Notes under the pieces: model-generated
The model's input: only the letters and a program-made list of their open reading frames with translations
Told to the model about the DNA's origin: nothing
Databases searched by the model: none
In this document: positions 34,032 to 47,100 of the stretch, piece after piece
Position numbering within the stretch: the first letter of the stretch is position 1
Layout: the number at the start of each line of letters is the position of its first letter
Assembly (NCBI GenBank): GCA_027604505.1
Contig: JADIIX010000097.1
Coordinates: forward strand, 1-64,000
DNA length: 64,000 bases
Origin: Gonapodya sp. JEL0774
Taxonomy: Eukaryota; Monoblepharomycota; Monoblepharidomycetes; Monoblepharidales; Gonapodyaceae
Direction of reading: 5' to 3'
Position numbers and translations under genes: made by a program

Positions 34032-35292
34032 ATGCCGCGAATCAACTTCAAAATACCAATTCCTGCCCAAACTCAACACTTTCATGATCCAGAAGCTCAC
34101 TTGGATTGCATATTGGACTTGGCAAAGCCCACCAATCCTCTTCCGGGAGCGGTAGTGGTTATGTTGCAGTGAGATGGTCTCCCTGTTTCAACAACCTGAT
34201 GGGTTCGCTTACGGGTCGTGTGCATCGCCGGATCGGATGCAAAACTCCCCCATTCCGCTGCCAGTGGTGGCGCAGATCACCAGCGCGCACGTTGGGTGCA
34301 AACGCTGGTAAATGGGCTACCGTTTGACACATGTACGTTTGATGCGCGTGGGATGGGAGAGAGCGACGGGTTGAGTGTAAGTTCGCAGTTGTCCCGAGCT
34401 TCCGTTCGTTCACACGCGATAGCCACCGCATCACAGACTTATTCCAACCACTATGAAGAGGTGGAAGATCAGAAGGCTGTTATGGAGTACCTGGCAAAGG
34501 AATACGGTCTCTGGACACTATGTCTCATTGGACACAGTAAGGTATTATGTTTGCACTCACCGGCCTGGAACAGAACAGCATAATGGACATGTGTTTGATT
34601 GCAAAGGGAGCAGCCGTAACTCTACTCCACGCCGAAAAGTACCCCAATAACTTCCCACCGCTTGTGATCCTCCTCAACTCCCTGTTCTACCAAAACGGAA
34701 GACCAGAGAAACTGGCCGACCGATCGTTTGGACGTTGGCAGTTTTGGAACAACGTACGTGCGTGCATTGTGTGGTGGCGTGAGAATGTCAACCATGGGTT
34801 CCGGAATGGTGTCTCTCTTAAAGGTTCGCACAAAAGGTCCACAAGAGCAATCAAAATACCGTCACAAAGGCAAAATTCTTCCTTACATGATCACAAAACA
34901 GGATTTGGACATTCGAGATGCCATGGTGGGTGTCATCCGTGAAGATTGCTGCCTTCTTCCCTAAAAACCAGTTCCATGGCCAGGACTTCAATGTCACTAC
35001 GCGTCATCTCCCAAGCCATGTCCGTGTTCTGAACATCACTGGCGAATTTGATCCCATTGCACCTCCTGATGACGCTGCGCTGTTCGAATCTCCTCTCACA
35101 GAGTCTTCTTCCATCACAAATAGACATACAATGGTAGTACTGGCTGGAGTACCGCACACGTACAAGGAAAAGACGCAACAAGAGCTCTTAGTTAAAGAGT
35201 GCCGTGACTGGCTTTTGAAATGTGCACCAGATGCGCTGGAGTGGAGAAAGGCACAAGGCATGCCGCTTGGAGTCTCAAAACCGCAATTATAG
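34032..35292 (+). CDS. Alpha/beta hydrolase
   Basis: Serine hydrolase of the alpha/beta fold, probably cytosolic. Six exons, 34032-34168, 34265-34376, 34437-34541, 34607-34753, 34824-34925 and 34972-35292, give 307 residues with all phases agreeing. Seen: GAVVVMLHGGADHQR (oxyanion HG motif, assembled across the first intron), FDARGMGESDG, the nucleophile elbow LIGHSKGAAV with Ser in G-H-S-K-G (assembled across another intron), the acid in ITGEFDPIAP, and the base in AGVPHTYKEK. These give a full Ser-Asp-His triad. The ATG at 34032 (MPRINFKIPIPA) is the first plausible start. Substrate is unknown; epoxide hydrolase, esterase and lipase-like members share this layout. The fifth intron is only 46 nt. 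Confidence 0.8.
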
Positions 35293-35501
35293 AGTTGGAC
35301 CTTACGTTAACATGTCATTAGACAATTAGACAGTACTCCGTTATGGCTGTGAAGCAGATGAAGGATTTTCTTATCGGGGCATAAACCGTCCAAGCTGGGC
35401 CCTTTGATAGATTGACTTGTCATTGGAGCAACGTCATGCGGAATTACATCATGTTCAAATTCGTCTCATTCCTTTACACCTCCCTTCTTCTTACCTGGGA
35501 C

Positions 35502-38500
35502 TTAGTCGGACCCTGTACCACTAACTCGCCTTCGTACCCTCGAGCTTAGATTTCGCCGCCGATATGCTGCCGAAAAGTCTTGCACGGCGTTGCGCAATAC
35601 TTTGGGAGGGTTTTCAGCAATGGACCTGCAAAAGCATCATGTAACCATCGGAGACCATCTCTTCCCGAACAAATCGAATTACTCACGACGCTATTTTTGC
35701 CACGAACTCCGCTTTCTCATCTTGTGTTGTGTGTCCAGCTGGAATACCAGCGATCATGGCCTCCACCCACCGAACCGCCTGACCTGGGTACGCTTCATTC
35801 ATCTCCTTCAAAACGTCCGCAACCTCACGCACATTGTCCCTGGGTAATGTCACAAGCAGAGCCTGAAACAACATGCCAGTAAATGTGGCCATCTGAGGTA
35901 GCAACGACTCCTTTACAGGATTTACAACGGCAGGGAAGGGAATGACGCCGGGCACGAGTTGGTGGAAGAGTTTAGCAAAAAAACTAAGGACCTCAAGTGA
36001 GGCCTCAGTGTGTTCCGAAGGCAGACAGTGGATGCCGCATTGAAAAACAGAGAGGACAAGATCAACGCTCGGAAGGAACATGGCGGGAAGCTTGTTGATG
36101 ACGACCAGGCACGTCATAAAATACTCCTCAATCTCTGCAACCGTGAAGGGATCAGGCAACATTTTAACTTAATGGGGATGGGTGGAATCAATTGTGCAGT
36201 AGAGAAACACTCACCATCTGACACATCCGACAATCTAGCCCTCTGTAGAATCTCAAAAGTGGTTTTGCTGACAGTTTTGAACAACTCAATCATTGTCGAC
36301 CCTTCCGCAGACCCCTCGACCCCGTAAACGTCTATGGCAGTTTTGCAAACCCACAAATAGCACGGGAAGTGCGTGGCACCGTACAACGCAACAGACTGAT
36401 TCAAGATGCTAGGTAATAGTGGGTTAAGAAAGCCCCGATAGGTACGGATAGTGCCCACAAGGAGCCGACTTAGGGCGCGGGACAGACGCGTGGCACCGAA
36501 CTTCGAGAGAAGTGCCTCGAAAACGGGCCATAGCTGCCGAAGGACTTCAACACCGGGATGCGGGTCGGAAGAGTTTTGGGGATCCGTCGTCGCCCTTTTG
36601 ACGTACATGTGGTACTGGTCAATGAGATCTTCAAGATGAGAGACCAAACGCGGGAATCAGCGGTGTTCAAGCCCTCTTCCGATAATCTGACCGACTAACC
36701 AAAGGCTTCAGCAACTACCGCCTTCTCCTCATCCGGTGCCTGTGGCACACCAGCAGCTGCGATTTCGTGCAGCCTCTGTGCAATGGGTAGGCAAAACTCT
36801 TCGAGTCTTCTTTGCTGCTGGGCCACTGGTAACGCAGCCACAATATTAGACATCGCTTCTGTGAGTCGAATGCGATCGTCGTGCGACACGGTGGAAGCAA
36901 CGGTGTGGTAAAACTTGGAGAGCTCATCGATATGAGGGACAAGAAGCTTTGTGAAGAAATTGTTGACATTAACACAACAGCTAGAAGCCGCGGGCAAGCG
37001 ATGTTACAACCCACCTCCCCACAGCTTTCGCACATAAACAAGTAAGCCTGCGTTGACGCGCTTTTCAGTTCCGCATCCCCTCCTTCGAAACCCCCACACA
37101 CAAAAGTAAGTTGCCAAGGCACAAAGCTCGGGTTCTGTGCGGTCCATTCAGCATATCGCCCAATCACCAGCACGGCCGCGTATCGCACTTTTGGATGTTG
37201 AGGCAAATGCGGGATCATAGACATAATGCGGGGCATTATAGTAGCTTCGTTCGGTGGTACTTTAGCGCCTAATGCACGCAGAGCAAAGAGAGGGGCCTCA
37301 ACGTCCTGCCAAGGAGTGTCTGCTGCAAGAGTCGAATTGCCCGCATTGATTGTGCCGTCAGCGTTCGCTCCGGCGTATCTACAAAGAATCTGAAACGGTA
37401 CACCGAGAGCTTCGACAGGTCCAAGCACCACGCAGCAGTCCTTGAGAACATCTCCCATCTCGTGTCGGAATTCTCTAAACTCGTCTCGATCCTGTGCGGT
37501 CCAGCCCGACAGCTCTCTCGGGTAGTGAATGTGCCCCACCATGGCGCTGATGAGGTGGCGGTACACAGGCGCGCACCTGGCTCGTAGTTGAGGATCTTCC
37601 ACAGTGCATCGAGCCAAGTCATACCAGAATGGGAAAGTCACCTTAGCCACCTCAGTATCGGGGGCAGCTGCACAGCGTAGTATGCATTCAACAAGCTGTA
37701 CTTCTTCATCCCACTGGCCAGCGATAAGCTTCATGTAGGCAGTGCCAGCCTCTGTGAAAATCCTCGAGTACCCACGCATACGCTCTGAATCTTCTCGGTC
37801 CGCGTCAAGCCGGGGGGCAAGTTCCCCGAGTCTTTGGTGGATACGGGTCACCAACAGTACATGTTTGGCAGCATCACGGGATCGATGAATGATCTCCTCG
37901 ATCGCATCAATGGCAGCGTCAAAGAGCGAATCAGATGGAAGCGCGTCGAAGAGGAGGTCGCAGAGGGGGGAAGGTGGGTGGATGAGGTGGAGAGGAAGGT
38001 CACCCGAGTTGATCCAAGATTTGAGACAGGTAAATACGCGGAGGGAGAGAGGAGAGGTGGCACCTTTGTAGGTGAGGATAACGGTTCAAGGGGGAGGAGC
38101 ACGAAATGGATGTGTATGGAAGGTCGGTGGAATCGTGCAACAAAGAAATGCATTCAATTAAAACATTAAGGAGGCTGAATCTCAACTTACCGCCTTTGGC
38201 GAGGAACGCCATCAGCAAATTCAGAACTTGGCCGGAGTGCTTCATCATTACTTGATCCTGCCTCGCAATGAGGTCCCTCTTCTCCATCTGTATTCGTGTA
38301 TCGTAAAACTCCTCTGCGAGCGCAGAGAGCCACTCGAGCAGAACCTCCGACTCCCGATCCATGCGAGCCTGCTGTTGCGATGATGTTCCCGCGGCAGCTG
38401 TCACGCCAGCGCCAAATTCGCCAATGACGTCGCCTACTGGGTCTTCCCATTCCCGAAGCTGCACAGCGAGGTCCGCTAAGGCCACGGCGAGTTGGCGCGT

Positions 38501-39185
38501 AACGCCTCCGGGGAAGTTCATTCGGAGAAGGTGAAGTAGGGTGGGACGGAGGGATTGGCGGGTTTGAGGTGGAAGAGGTTTGAAGTCGTAGATAATCTTG
38601 GTGCGGAGTGTTTGCGCAGAGAAGTACTGCACGTCCGTGGGCGAGCCGTCGGCGGAGAGGAGGTGGCAAGCGACAGACCACGCCTCAGTCTGGGAAGCGG
38701 AGTGGGTTTAGATGGTGTCAGTGGGCACATCAGGTCACCCGCGTGATAAAATAAGGGGGACGATCAAGGTCATATAATGGTGGTGGTATCTTGCCCAAGC
38801 AGAGCGACCATGTCAGAGAAGGTGAAGGACGGGGTTTCTGATCCCAACGAAGGTGCCCCGATTTTTCGGAAACTTCGTCCCAGGTGACAACGAAGTCGTC
38901 GAGCATCGTGAATGTTCTCGGCGACGTTCAAAGGATGTTTTCGATAGCCCCAGGGCATGAAGATTTCGAATTTCTGCCTTTCAACTTGATTCTCCCATCC
39001 TCCCACATTCCCCCGAATCCCAAGCCCCCCGGCCCACGCACCGTCTTCTGAAAGTCTTCGAGAAAGAGGTCTGCCTCACGTTTTCCATCCTTGTCACCGT
39101 GGTAGAGAGTGTTGAGCGCTGTGACAACTTTTCTTGCCACATCCGTCAGCTCCGGCGACAGAGGCATTGGCAAAGCAGACATCAT
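35502..39185 (-). CDS. MTR10: Importin-beta family nuclear import receptor, transportin-3/Mtr10
   Basis: Karyopherin that carries SR-type RNA-binding proteins into the nucleus with Ran. Seven exons, 39042-39185, 38191-38689, 37015-38063, 36700-36946, 36215-36628, 35687-36167 and 35502-35625, give 985 residues. The N terminus reads VARKVVTALNTLYHGDKDGK, EADLFLEDFQKT, then across the intron TEAWSVACHLLS and FSAQTLRTKIIYDFKPLP, which matches TNPO3. Helical HEAT-type repeats follow (RQLAVALADLAVQLREWEDP, RVFTCLKSWINSGDLPLHL, PKVRYAAVLVIGRYAEW). The last exon gives VQDFSAAYRRRNLSS, the conserved C-terminal signature of this branch. The first intron is 352 nt, unusually long here. An SR-type protein, the usual cargo class, is encoded about 7 kb away. 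Confidence 0.9.
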
Positions 39186-39928
39186 GGCCAGTCTCCTAGG
39201 GATAGAAATTTCGAAGCGTGGGCAATAAAGGGTGCTGTAAGAGAGTTAGAAACAGAACTGGTCAAAACTGGTAAAGTTGATCGTGTAATGAGCCCCGGCG
39301 GGTAATAGGTCCGTCCTGGGGGACCCGAGAATCGAGTATTAAGTGGTACCCGAAATGCAATGAAAGGCTGGCGTTCTGGTGAAGGGTTTATGGAATACTT
39401 TCGCGCTGGAAAGTTGCTCTCCCTCCAAGTGAAGCACAGCACAGGCAGGACAGGATTGGCCATCAAATTCACACCATCATGAGTAATCGAATCACTGACC
39501 GAAACTTGTTTATTGTCTGAGAAGCACTTCTGTACTTTGAATTTGAGATACGGCAACGCGCCCATCTTGGCGGGACTCTCAGCAAGATTTGATGTCCCAT
39601 TCTACATAGTATCCAAGAAAGGACGTAAAATACATTTCTCAACGACTAAGAGCGGCGTAAACAGGAACCTGGTGAGCAGTTCATCTAACGAGAAGCTCAA
39701 AACAAGTTGTGAGCTAGGCGGAGAGAAAATGTGGGGTAAAATATTTTTACTACTCTCCGTGATTTTATAGTCGGCTATTAGATTCTTGTGAAGCGATCAC
39801 CGAAAACCCCATTCGCAAATGGGGTCGGGGCGTTCGTGGTGTGGGGGTCATGATATCCGTCATCTTGCACCATTCTAGCTTCAACACACTGACCACCACC
39901 AACTGTCCGAACGAATCCGACTCATGAG
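39186..39928. other. Divergent intergenic region
   Basis: Between the starts of the Mtr10 gene (minus) and the CCZ1 gene (plus); it should contain both promoters. A short self-complementary stretch (CCCATTCGCAAATGGG) lies at about 39,809-39,824. No coding signal. Confidence 0.4.
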
Positions 39929-42900
39929 ATGCCGCGTGACGGCGGACGAGCTAGTGGGGCAGGATCGTCCAGTGGCGGAAATAATGGAGGCGTATCCGGG
40001 TATGGGAGCGCTGGAGGAAACGGAGCCAGTGGTTTAAACGGAGCGATGGGGCAAGGACTGGGTCAGGCCGTGCTTGGATCTGGATCAGGAAGCACAAGGG
40101 GCACTGGCGAGAAGATCGGTGCTCGCTTGACGTTCTTTGCAATATTTAATCCAGCTTTGGGCCAGAGTGAAGAGAGTGAGCGTGAGCAACTCCTCTTTTT
40201 CCATCCAAAGGACTGGAGCAGCGACGACAAAATGAGACAAATCGGTCTCGCACAGGCGCTTGTCAATTTCTGCGGGGGATTCTCTCCCCGTTTGTGTGAG
40301 TCGGTCCATACTCAAAGATCCCGAATGGCGCTGAGAAGGGTCGAGCCCGACGCCGCGGGGAATGGGGGGTTTTGGATGCTCATTAAAATCAAGCTGCCTT
40401 CGGTGCGCAGACGTGGGGTCGCTCCTCAAACGCAAACACGGGCCAGCTCGGGTACAGCGTCCCCTGTCCCCGTGAAGGATTCCATAGAGTATCTTGACTC
40501 CGCGGTCGCCGACTCTGCGCTCCAGTTCGCGCTACTCGAAGCATACCGCACCTTTCGTCTCCTGCACGGCAGCTTCGCCACTGCGTGCTCTTTGAAATCC
40601 CCGGCCCATCTTCGCCGCATGTTAGATGTGTTTTTCTCCCGCTACATTCACCGTTGGACGGCTCTCCCCCTTCCCGCGATCACGTCGCACCCCTCGCTCT
40701 CGGCCCACCCAACATCTTCGTCTGCTGTGTCTTCGACCGTGTTGAACCTCTCTGCCTCCTCATCCTCCACGACATCCCCGTCGTCATCTTCAATGTCTCA
40801 CAGTGCATCATCCATATCTTCTTATTTCGAATCTATGGACCCCATTGCTGCGCTGGATGCCATGCCTGAGTCTCGTTTTGAACCAGCCGTATACAGAGAA
40901 GCCATTGAACTCTTACATGACATCCAGGACTGGTGTAACTACGAATTCGCCACAGAGTTTCCCAGAGCATCTGGAACAAAAGCTGATGGTGGCTCTGTGC
41001 CAACAGCAGTGGAATCGGGGGGCATGGGTGACGGTGGCCACCCGCGGCCTTCTCAAAGGCCCTCACCGAATTCCTCCGACTCCCACCGATCGTCATCGTC
41101 CCGCCCCGATGGCCCAACGCCCACTCAATCTTATCACTCTGCACATCCTTCGACGGGCTCGTCGTCACCGTCCATGCGCGCCCGAACTCCTCCACCTGGT
41201 CCCTCGGCAACCCCTCCGACGTCACCCTCCCACTCCATGCAAGCCCAGCGCCCTACTGGCCCACCGTCGACCTCATCTAAAACCTCTTCTTCCTCCACCT
41301 CGTCCAAACAGCACTTACCAGCACCTCGCCGTGTGCCTTTCGCTTCTCTTCCCGTTTCTAGCGCACCCCCACCGCCCTTCGTACCGCACTCAGCACTCTT
41401 TTTCAAGCACCACCTTGTTGCAACAACATTACCGAACCCGGGATCTTTGCGGCCTCTTTACGAATTTTTGTCGGATGGAGGTTGGGGAGTGGTGGAAAGC
41501 AGAATACGATCCCCAGGGGTGGGTGAGGTAAGTCAGAGAATGCGTGCCATAATGTAGAGAGGGTCACTGGTGTGGATTCTGTGGGAGCTGTGGATGGTAT
41601 GGAAGCGTTGAGTTGAGGTATGGTTCTGCATTCAGGCTGAGCAGTAACAGCAGCTGTGGAGTAAAGAGCTGTTACCTTCAAAGAAGTAGGCTGCGCTGTG
41701 GGCTCGGCTGTGGCAAATTGAGCTCGTAGAGCTTAAAGTTTCGCTCACGCGATCTCCACCCCAGCCGCCCATCCCCACCCGACCATCCTCCTACATCCAT
41801 CCCAATCTGCTGTCCCCTACCCCTTCTTCCTCCACCACATCAACATCAAATTTTCTTTCTCCCTTCTTCAAACCGTCCTCTGGGCCGTCACCTTCCCCAT
41901 CTTCTGTTTCTGCTTCGGCTTCGGCAACTTCTGCCTCCCCCGCATCACGCCGCCTCCATGCCAAATCCCAACCTCCATTTTCGGGATTTTTGACTGGCCC
42001 AGTTAGCTTGGTTGAGGCGGAAGCGAAAGTGGAGGTGCAAAGAGTGTGGTTGGGTGGGTTTGGAACTGAGGCGAACGCGGGTAGTGCCGAGAAGGGCGAG
42101 GGCGATTTGAGACCGTTTTGGGTCGTGATCTATCAAGTGAGTTTCGAGAGTGCAAGAGATGATGATCGTAGAAGGATGTTATTCGGGATGGATAGTATCG
42201 CTGAGTGTCGAACCCCTTGCATGACTGTGAATGTATTGCTGAACCCCCTAGCACCTCTCCGACACCACCCTCGTCCTCTTTGTCCCCGCTTCGCCTCTTG
42301 CTTCGCTGCCCCCCGGCTCAAAGCCTCCCCCAAGCCCCCCAGGCTCAGCTATGGGAGCCTCACCATCCAGGCCGGTCGGCATGTCCCGTTCAGCCTCGCT
42401 CACGGGTCGCCCCGAGGTGCACGGTGTGTATGCAAGTAACTGGGCAAGGGTCGCTGGATTGGAGTTTTATCATTTGCTGGAGGCGAGGTGGAGGGCGGGG
42501 CTCGAGAAGGTTGCAGAGCGAGCAGTCAATGGCTCTGCGAGGTGAGCAGCAATTCATTTGTCGAGCGTTTGACATCGCGGAAGCGATCAACGTCGATTTT
42601 TGTGTTGTTCTCCTAGTGATGATCTGCCCACACCCCGGTTTGTCCTGTTGACGCGACACCCTCCACCCACCACGTCCACACTCCGCACAGCACCACCCAG
42701 TGATGGTCACGTCACGGTGCGGACGAATATGGCACATGGGAGGGTTTGGAGTGAGGAAGTGTGGAAGGGTGTGGAGAGGTGTCGGGACGAAATGGCGCGG
42801 TATGTGTTTTCTGTGGGCAATCACTCACCAGAACCAGCAACTTCAAGTTTTGTTCAAATCTTTCAACTGAAAAGATCACCCTCGCTTACCACCCTCACCA

Positions 42901-43233
42901 TCAAACTTCCTCCCCCGATCGTCGGGGGATTGAGCTTAGGTGGTGGAGGCAACGGGTCTGGGGCAGGTGACCAGTGGGTGGTGGCGAGGAGGTCCGAAGA
43001 TGGAGGTAGGATGCTGATAGCCGTAGTAGATGGTCAGGGATGGGGTGAAGCGGAAGGTGAGTTGGGTCCAAGGTTACGGTGCATTTGCACGAAGTCGAGT
43101 GCTGACCTTTTATGTCCTCTGCCACGACCCCTAAATTCCATTTGTGTTTGATATTGTCATCTTCATGATTATCGCCATAGTGGAGCTAAGGAAGCTCCTG
43201 AGAACCATGCCCGAGGCGTTTGGGGACTGGTGA
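39929..43233 (+). CDS. CCZ1: Vacuolar fusion protein CCZ1
   Basis: Subunit of the Mon1-Ccz1 guanine-nucleotide exchange factor that activates Rab7/Ypt7 on late endosomes and vacuoles. Exons: 39929-41527, about 41723-42136, 42252-42541, 42617-42799, 42848-43056 and 43181-43233, giving about 915 residues. After a glycine-rich leader the first longin domain is clear: RLTFFAIFNPALGQSE, LLFFHPKDWSSDDKMRQIGL, then FWMLIKIKLP. A second longin-like part reads ELLHDIQDWCNYEF and LVATTLPNPGSLRPLYEFL; SGFLTGPVSL, FWVVIYQ, TTLVLFVPA and GDQWVVARRS represent the later domain; the end is VELRKLLRTMPEAFGDW. A Ser/Pro-rich insertion of about 130 residues splits the middle. The acceptor of exon 2 is uncertain (41,723 or 41,733). 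Confidence 0.8.
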
Positions 43234-44104
43234 AGGGTGGTGGAGACACGCTTACTGTAACGCGTACTGTAACGCGTGTAGGAAGCCGGTCTTGGACAAA
43301 ACCAATGTGCAGAGAGATTGAATGGATCCGTCTACCCGTACATGTGTACGTTTGAAATTGCCGCCCAATGTATCGTTCGACCAATTCACCTGGTTCCAAA
43401 CTACTGTGCGAAATGACAAATAATAACACTTGCGGTGAAACATTTGCTAATGATTTTACTCATCTCGTAGTTGTTGACGTGTGTAAATTATGAACAAACT
43501 ACGATCATTCCAGCCTCACCTCACTTCGTTGAGAAAGAATCTTATCCAAAAGCTGCCGGTCTAAACCTTTTAGAAGGGCTCTCAATAACCCAAACTGCAG
43601 CATTAAAGGAATCGGAAGTGCCCCAACGTTTTAGGCCGTGCGAGCAGAGTTCGGACAGGACGCTGCGCTTAGGAACAACCAAAGCCGTGGACGTGGAGAG
43701 ACTTGACTTGAACAAAACAGTGATCAAAAACGTGAGTCTAATTCCTTGAAATTGATGGATCTGGATGGACGAACGGCGGTTTGAGCGAGCTTTTGGAGTC
43801 GGGATGATGGTGCTGCGCGAGGATTGCACTTCTCAGATTGAAGCCATTTTTACTCGTAATCTGGAGACTACAGTGTTCCCGTCATATTTCTGCGTTGTCT
43901 TTCAGCGTTGCGTGTCACGCCTCGCGATCTTTTCTCGCTCTTGTAACTTGTGACTATCGAGATCCACAAAAGCAAACCTGTGCTCAGATTTCTTGCTGTT
44001 CAGCTCATTCCGAGCTCTCCCTCCTACTCAGCGAAATTCGGCCACTAGAGTGTAACACCTCCCCTTAATCCAGTGCATCCACCGCCCCACGACCTCACCT
44101 CGCC
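43234..44104. other. Intergenic region before Brr2
   Basis: 870 bp between two plus-strand genes, with terminator and promoter expected. A small direct repeat (ACTGTAACGCGT-like, about 43,255-43,278) lies just past the CCZ1 stop. Short open frames (43,471-43,749) have no recognisable motif. Confidence 0.4.
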
Positions 44105-47100
44105 ATGGCGGAGGAAGTCGGCCGTCGAATTCAATATCAGTACACCGCGAACTCCAACCTCGTCCTACAAGCTGATCGTTCTCTCATCACCCGACGCGAT
44201 AACGAACCCACGGGTGAAGCGGAGTCGCTCTGGGGGAAAATCAATCCGAAGGGCTTCGGTGACCGGGCGCAGAGGACTGTGGACGACGAGAAGAAGAAGA
44301 GAGAGGAACGAAAGAAGGAAAAGGAGGAGAAGAGGAAGAGAAGAGCTCAGGAGGGCGGGACCGGTGCGGGTGGCTTTGAGGATGAGCTTGACGATGGGGT
44401 GGGGAGGCGGAAGGAGAATCAAAGGTGAGTTTTGTTTGTCTAATTGATTGTTACAGCGCCCTCTTCAAGTATTTGAGATGGCGAACGTGAGAGCCAACTG
44501 GAGGTCGAGTTTACTTCTGTCTCCAAACGTTGGCAAGGGTTTTCTGGGTGGTGAAACCATCGCAGACCAAAGCATGAGGAGCAATCAAGGAAATTCCTGG
44601 CGCTGCCCGCCGAGTCTTTCCTTTACTTACATTCCGTTTATTCTAATTTACACGCTCTCTCTCCGCACCGTCTCAGGGGGGCTTCTAACATCCTCTCTGC
44701 TACCGACCTCGATGCAGAAGTTGCATACCGCCCGCGTACGCGGGAGACCCGTCAGGCTTACGAACTCATTTTAGCGTTTTGTCAACAGCAGATGGACGAT
44801 GTGAGCAGAGATGTCCTGAGGGATGCGGCAGATGAGACGATTGCAGTATTGAAGGATGAAAGTTTGAAAGTAGGTCTTGTGCTGTGCGGACTTCGGTAGA
44901 TTGAATTCTCATGGCGATTGGATCTTATTGCTTCGCTGGGCGATCTCCAACCAACCCTCCACTGCCCAATCCCCCCTCACCCCCTTCCGTCCCCCACTGC
45001 CATGCAGGACCTCGACAAGAAGACTTCCATCGAATCGTACCTCCGACCTATGTCATCTGAGCGTTTTGCGCAAATTGTCGCGCTCGGCAAACGCATCACC
45101 GATTATCGCCCCCCCACAGACGATGCAGGCGGTCCTGCTGCTGACGACCGAGACCGTGCCGCGACGATGGATGAGGAAACGGGTGTTGCGGTAGTGTTTG
45201 ATGAAGAAGAAGACCAGGATGATGAAGAGGAGGATGAGGATGTTGAGATTGTGAGAGAAGAAGAGGATGACGATGAAATGATGGATGACGGGAGGGAAGG
45301 GGTGGAGGCGGATGCGGGGAGTGCGTTGCGGTATGCGGATGGTGGAGATGGCAAAAATGATGACAATGTGGACGACGAGGAAGGCACGGAGAGGATTGTG
45401 CTGTCGAGCGAGAACGTCCGTGGTGGGAAGGGCGCCGAAGGCCGACGAGGCGACGATGCAACCACTGCCGCAGGATCCTCTGGCACTTTATTATCCGTAC
45501 ATGACATCGACGCATTTTGGCTTCAGCGTGCCGTGTCAAGGCGATACCCGGATGCAGTCACTTCGCAGCGAAAGACTGAGGAGGCGATGCGAGTGTTGGC
45601 GTCAAGTGCAGATGCACGAGAGGCCGAGAATCTGCTTATGGAGCTCTTCGAATACGAGCACTTCGACCTCGTCAAGGATTTAGCTAGGAACAGAGCATCA
45701 GTGGTGTGGGGAACTAAATGGGCAAAAGCTGGCAACGACCAGGAGCGGAGAGAAGTAGAGGCGGAAATGGAGGCCAGTGGAGATGCCGCAGTGAGGTCGG
45801 CATTGGCCGCTTTGAAGGGAGGAGAGAGGAAGGCGAAGGGCGAAGGGCTCCGGCGAAAGGGTGTCGTGGAAGGCGCAGATAAGATGGACCTTGACGACAA
45901 GCCGGGAGTAACAGTGACAACGGCAACTGGACAGACTGTGGAGACGGCTTCCCGGCCAGGAGGCGGGAGAGGCAAGTTTACCGCACCCGCTACAAGACCT
46001 CCGCGCCAACTGTTGGATTTAGATCAGATCGCGTTCACGCAGGGCAACCATGTCATGTCTAACAAGAAATGTCGGCTGCCCGAGGGATCTTTCAAACGCA
46101 CTAAGAAGGGATATGAGGAGATTCACGTACCGGCGCCCAAAGCGAAGCCGTTTGCCAGCAATGAGAGGTTAGTTGAGATTGCCGAGATGCCTGAATGGTC
46201 GCGCAAGGCGTTCCCCAACACTGCCCAGCTCAACCGAGTGCAGTCTCGAGTCTATAAATCTGCCTTTGAAATGGACGAAAATATGCTCCTGTGTGCGCCG
46301 ACTGGTGCGGGGAAGACCAACGTGGCAATGCTAACAATCCTGAGAGAGATTGGCAAATACCGCAACCCTGAGACCGGAGAACTCGCACTAGACCAATTCA
46401 AGATTATCTACGTTGCACCCATGAAAGCGTTGGTTCAAGAGATGGTGGGGAACTTCGGAACACGGTTGGCATCATTTGGAATTAAAGTTGCGGAGCTGAC
46501 GGGTGACAGGCAAATGACTAAGCAGCAGATTGCCGAAACACAGATCATTGTCACGACCCCCGAGAAATGGGACGTCGTGACACGTAAAGCCACGGATCGG
46601 AGCTACACTAACTTGGTTCGCTTGCTCATCATTGACGAAATCCATTTGTTGCATGATGACCGTGGTCCGGTTCTCGAGAGTTTGGTCAGCAGGACTCTGA
46701 GGAACATTGAGACGACGCAAGAGTACGTAAGACTGGTTGGTCTGTCTGCCACGCTGCCCAACTACGCGGATGTCGCCGTGTTCCTGCGGGTGGACCCGCA
46801 GAACGGTCTTTTCTTTTTTGACAACACATTCCGTCCTTGTCCTCTGAAGCAACAGTATATTGGCATCACTGAGAAAAAAGCGATAAAGCGGTATAACATG
46901 ATGAATGAGATCTGTTACGACAAAGTGATGGAGGAAGCCGGCAAGAACCAGATGCTGATTTTCGTTCACTCTCGGAAGGAGACTGCCCGGACTGCTAAGG
47001 CCATCAGGGATATGGCTCTTGAAAAAGATACCGTTGGCAAAATTCTGAGGCAGGATGCCGCGAGCAGAGAGATTCTCCAGACCGAAGTCAACGACGTCAA

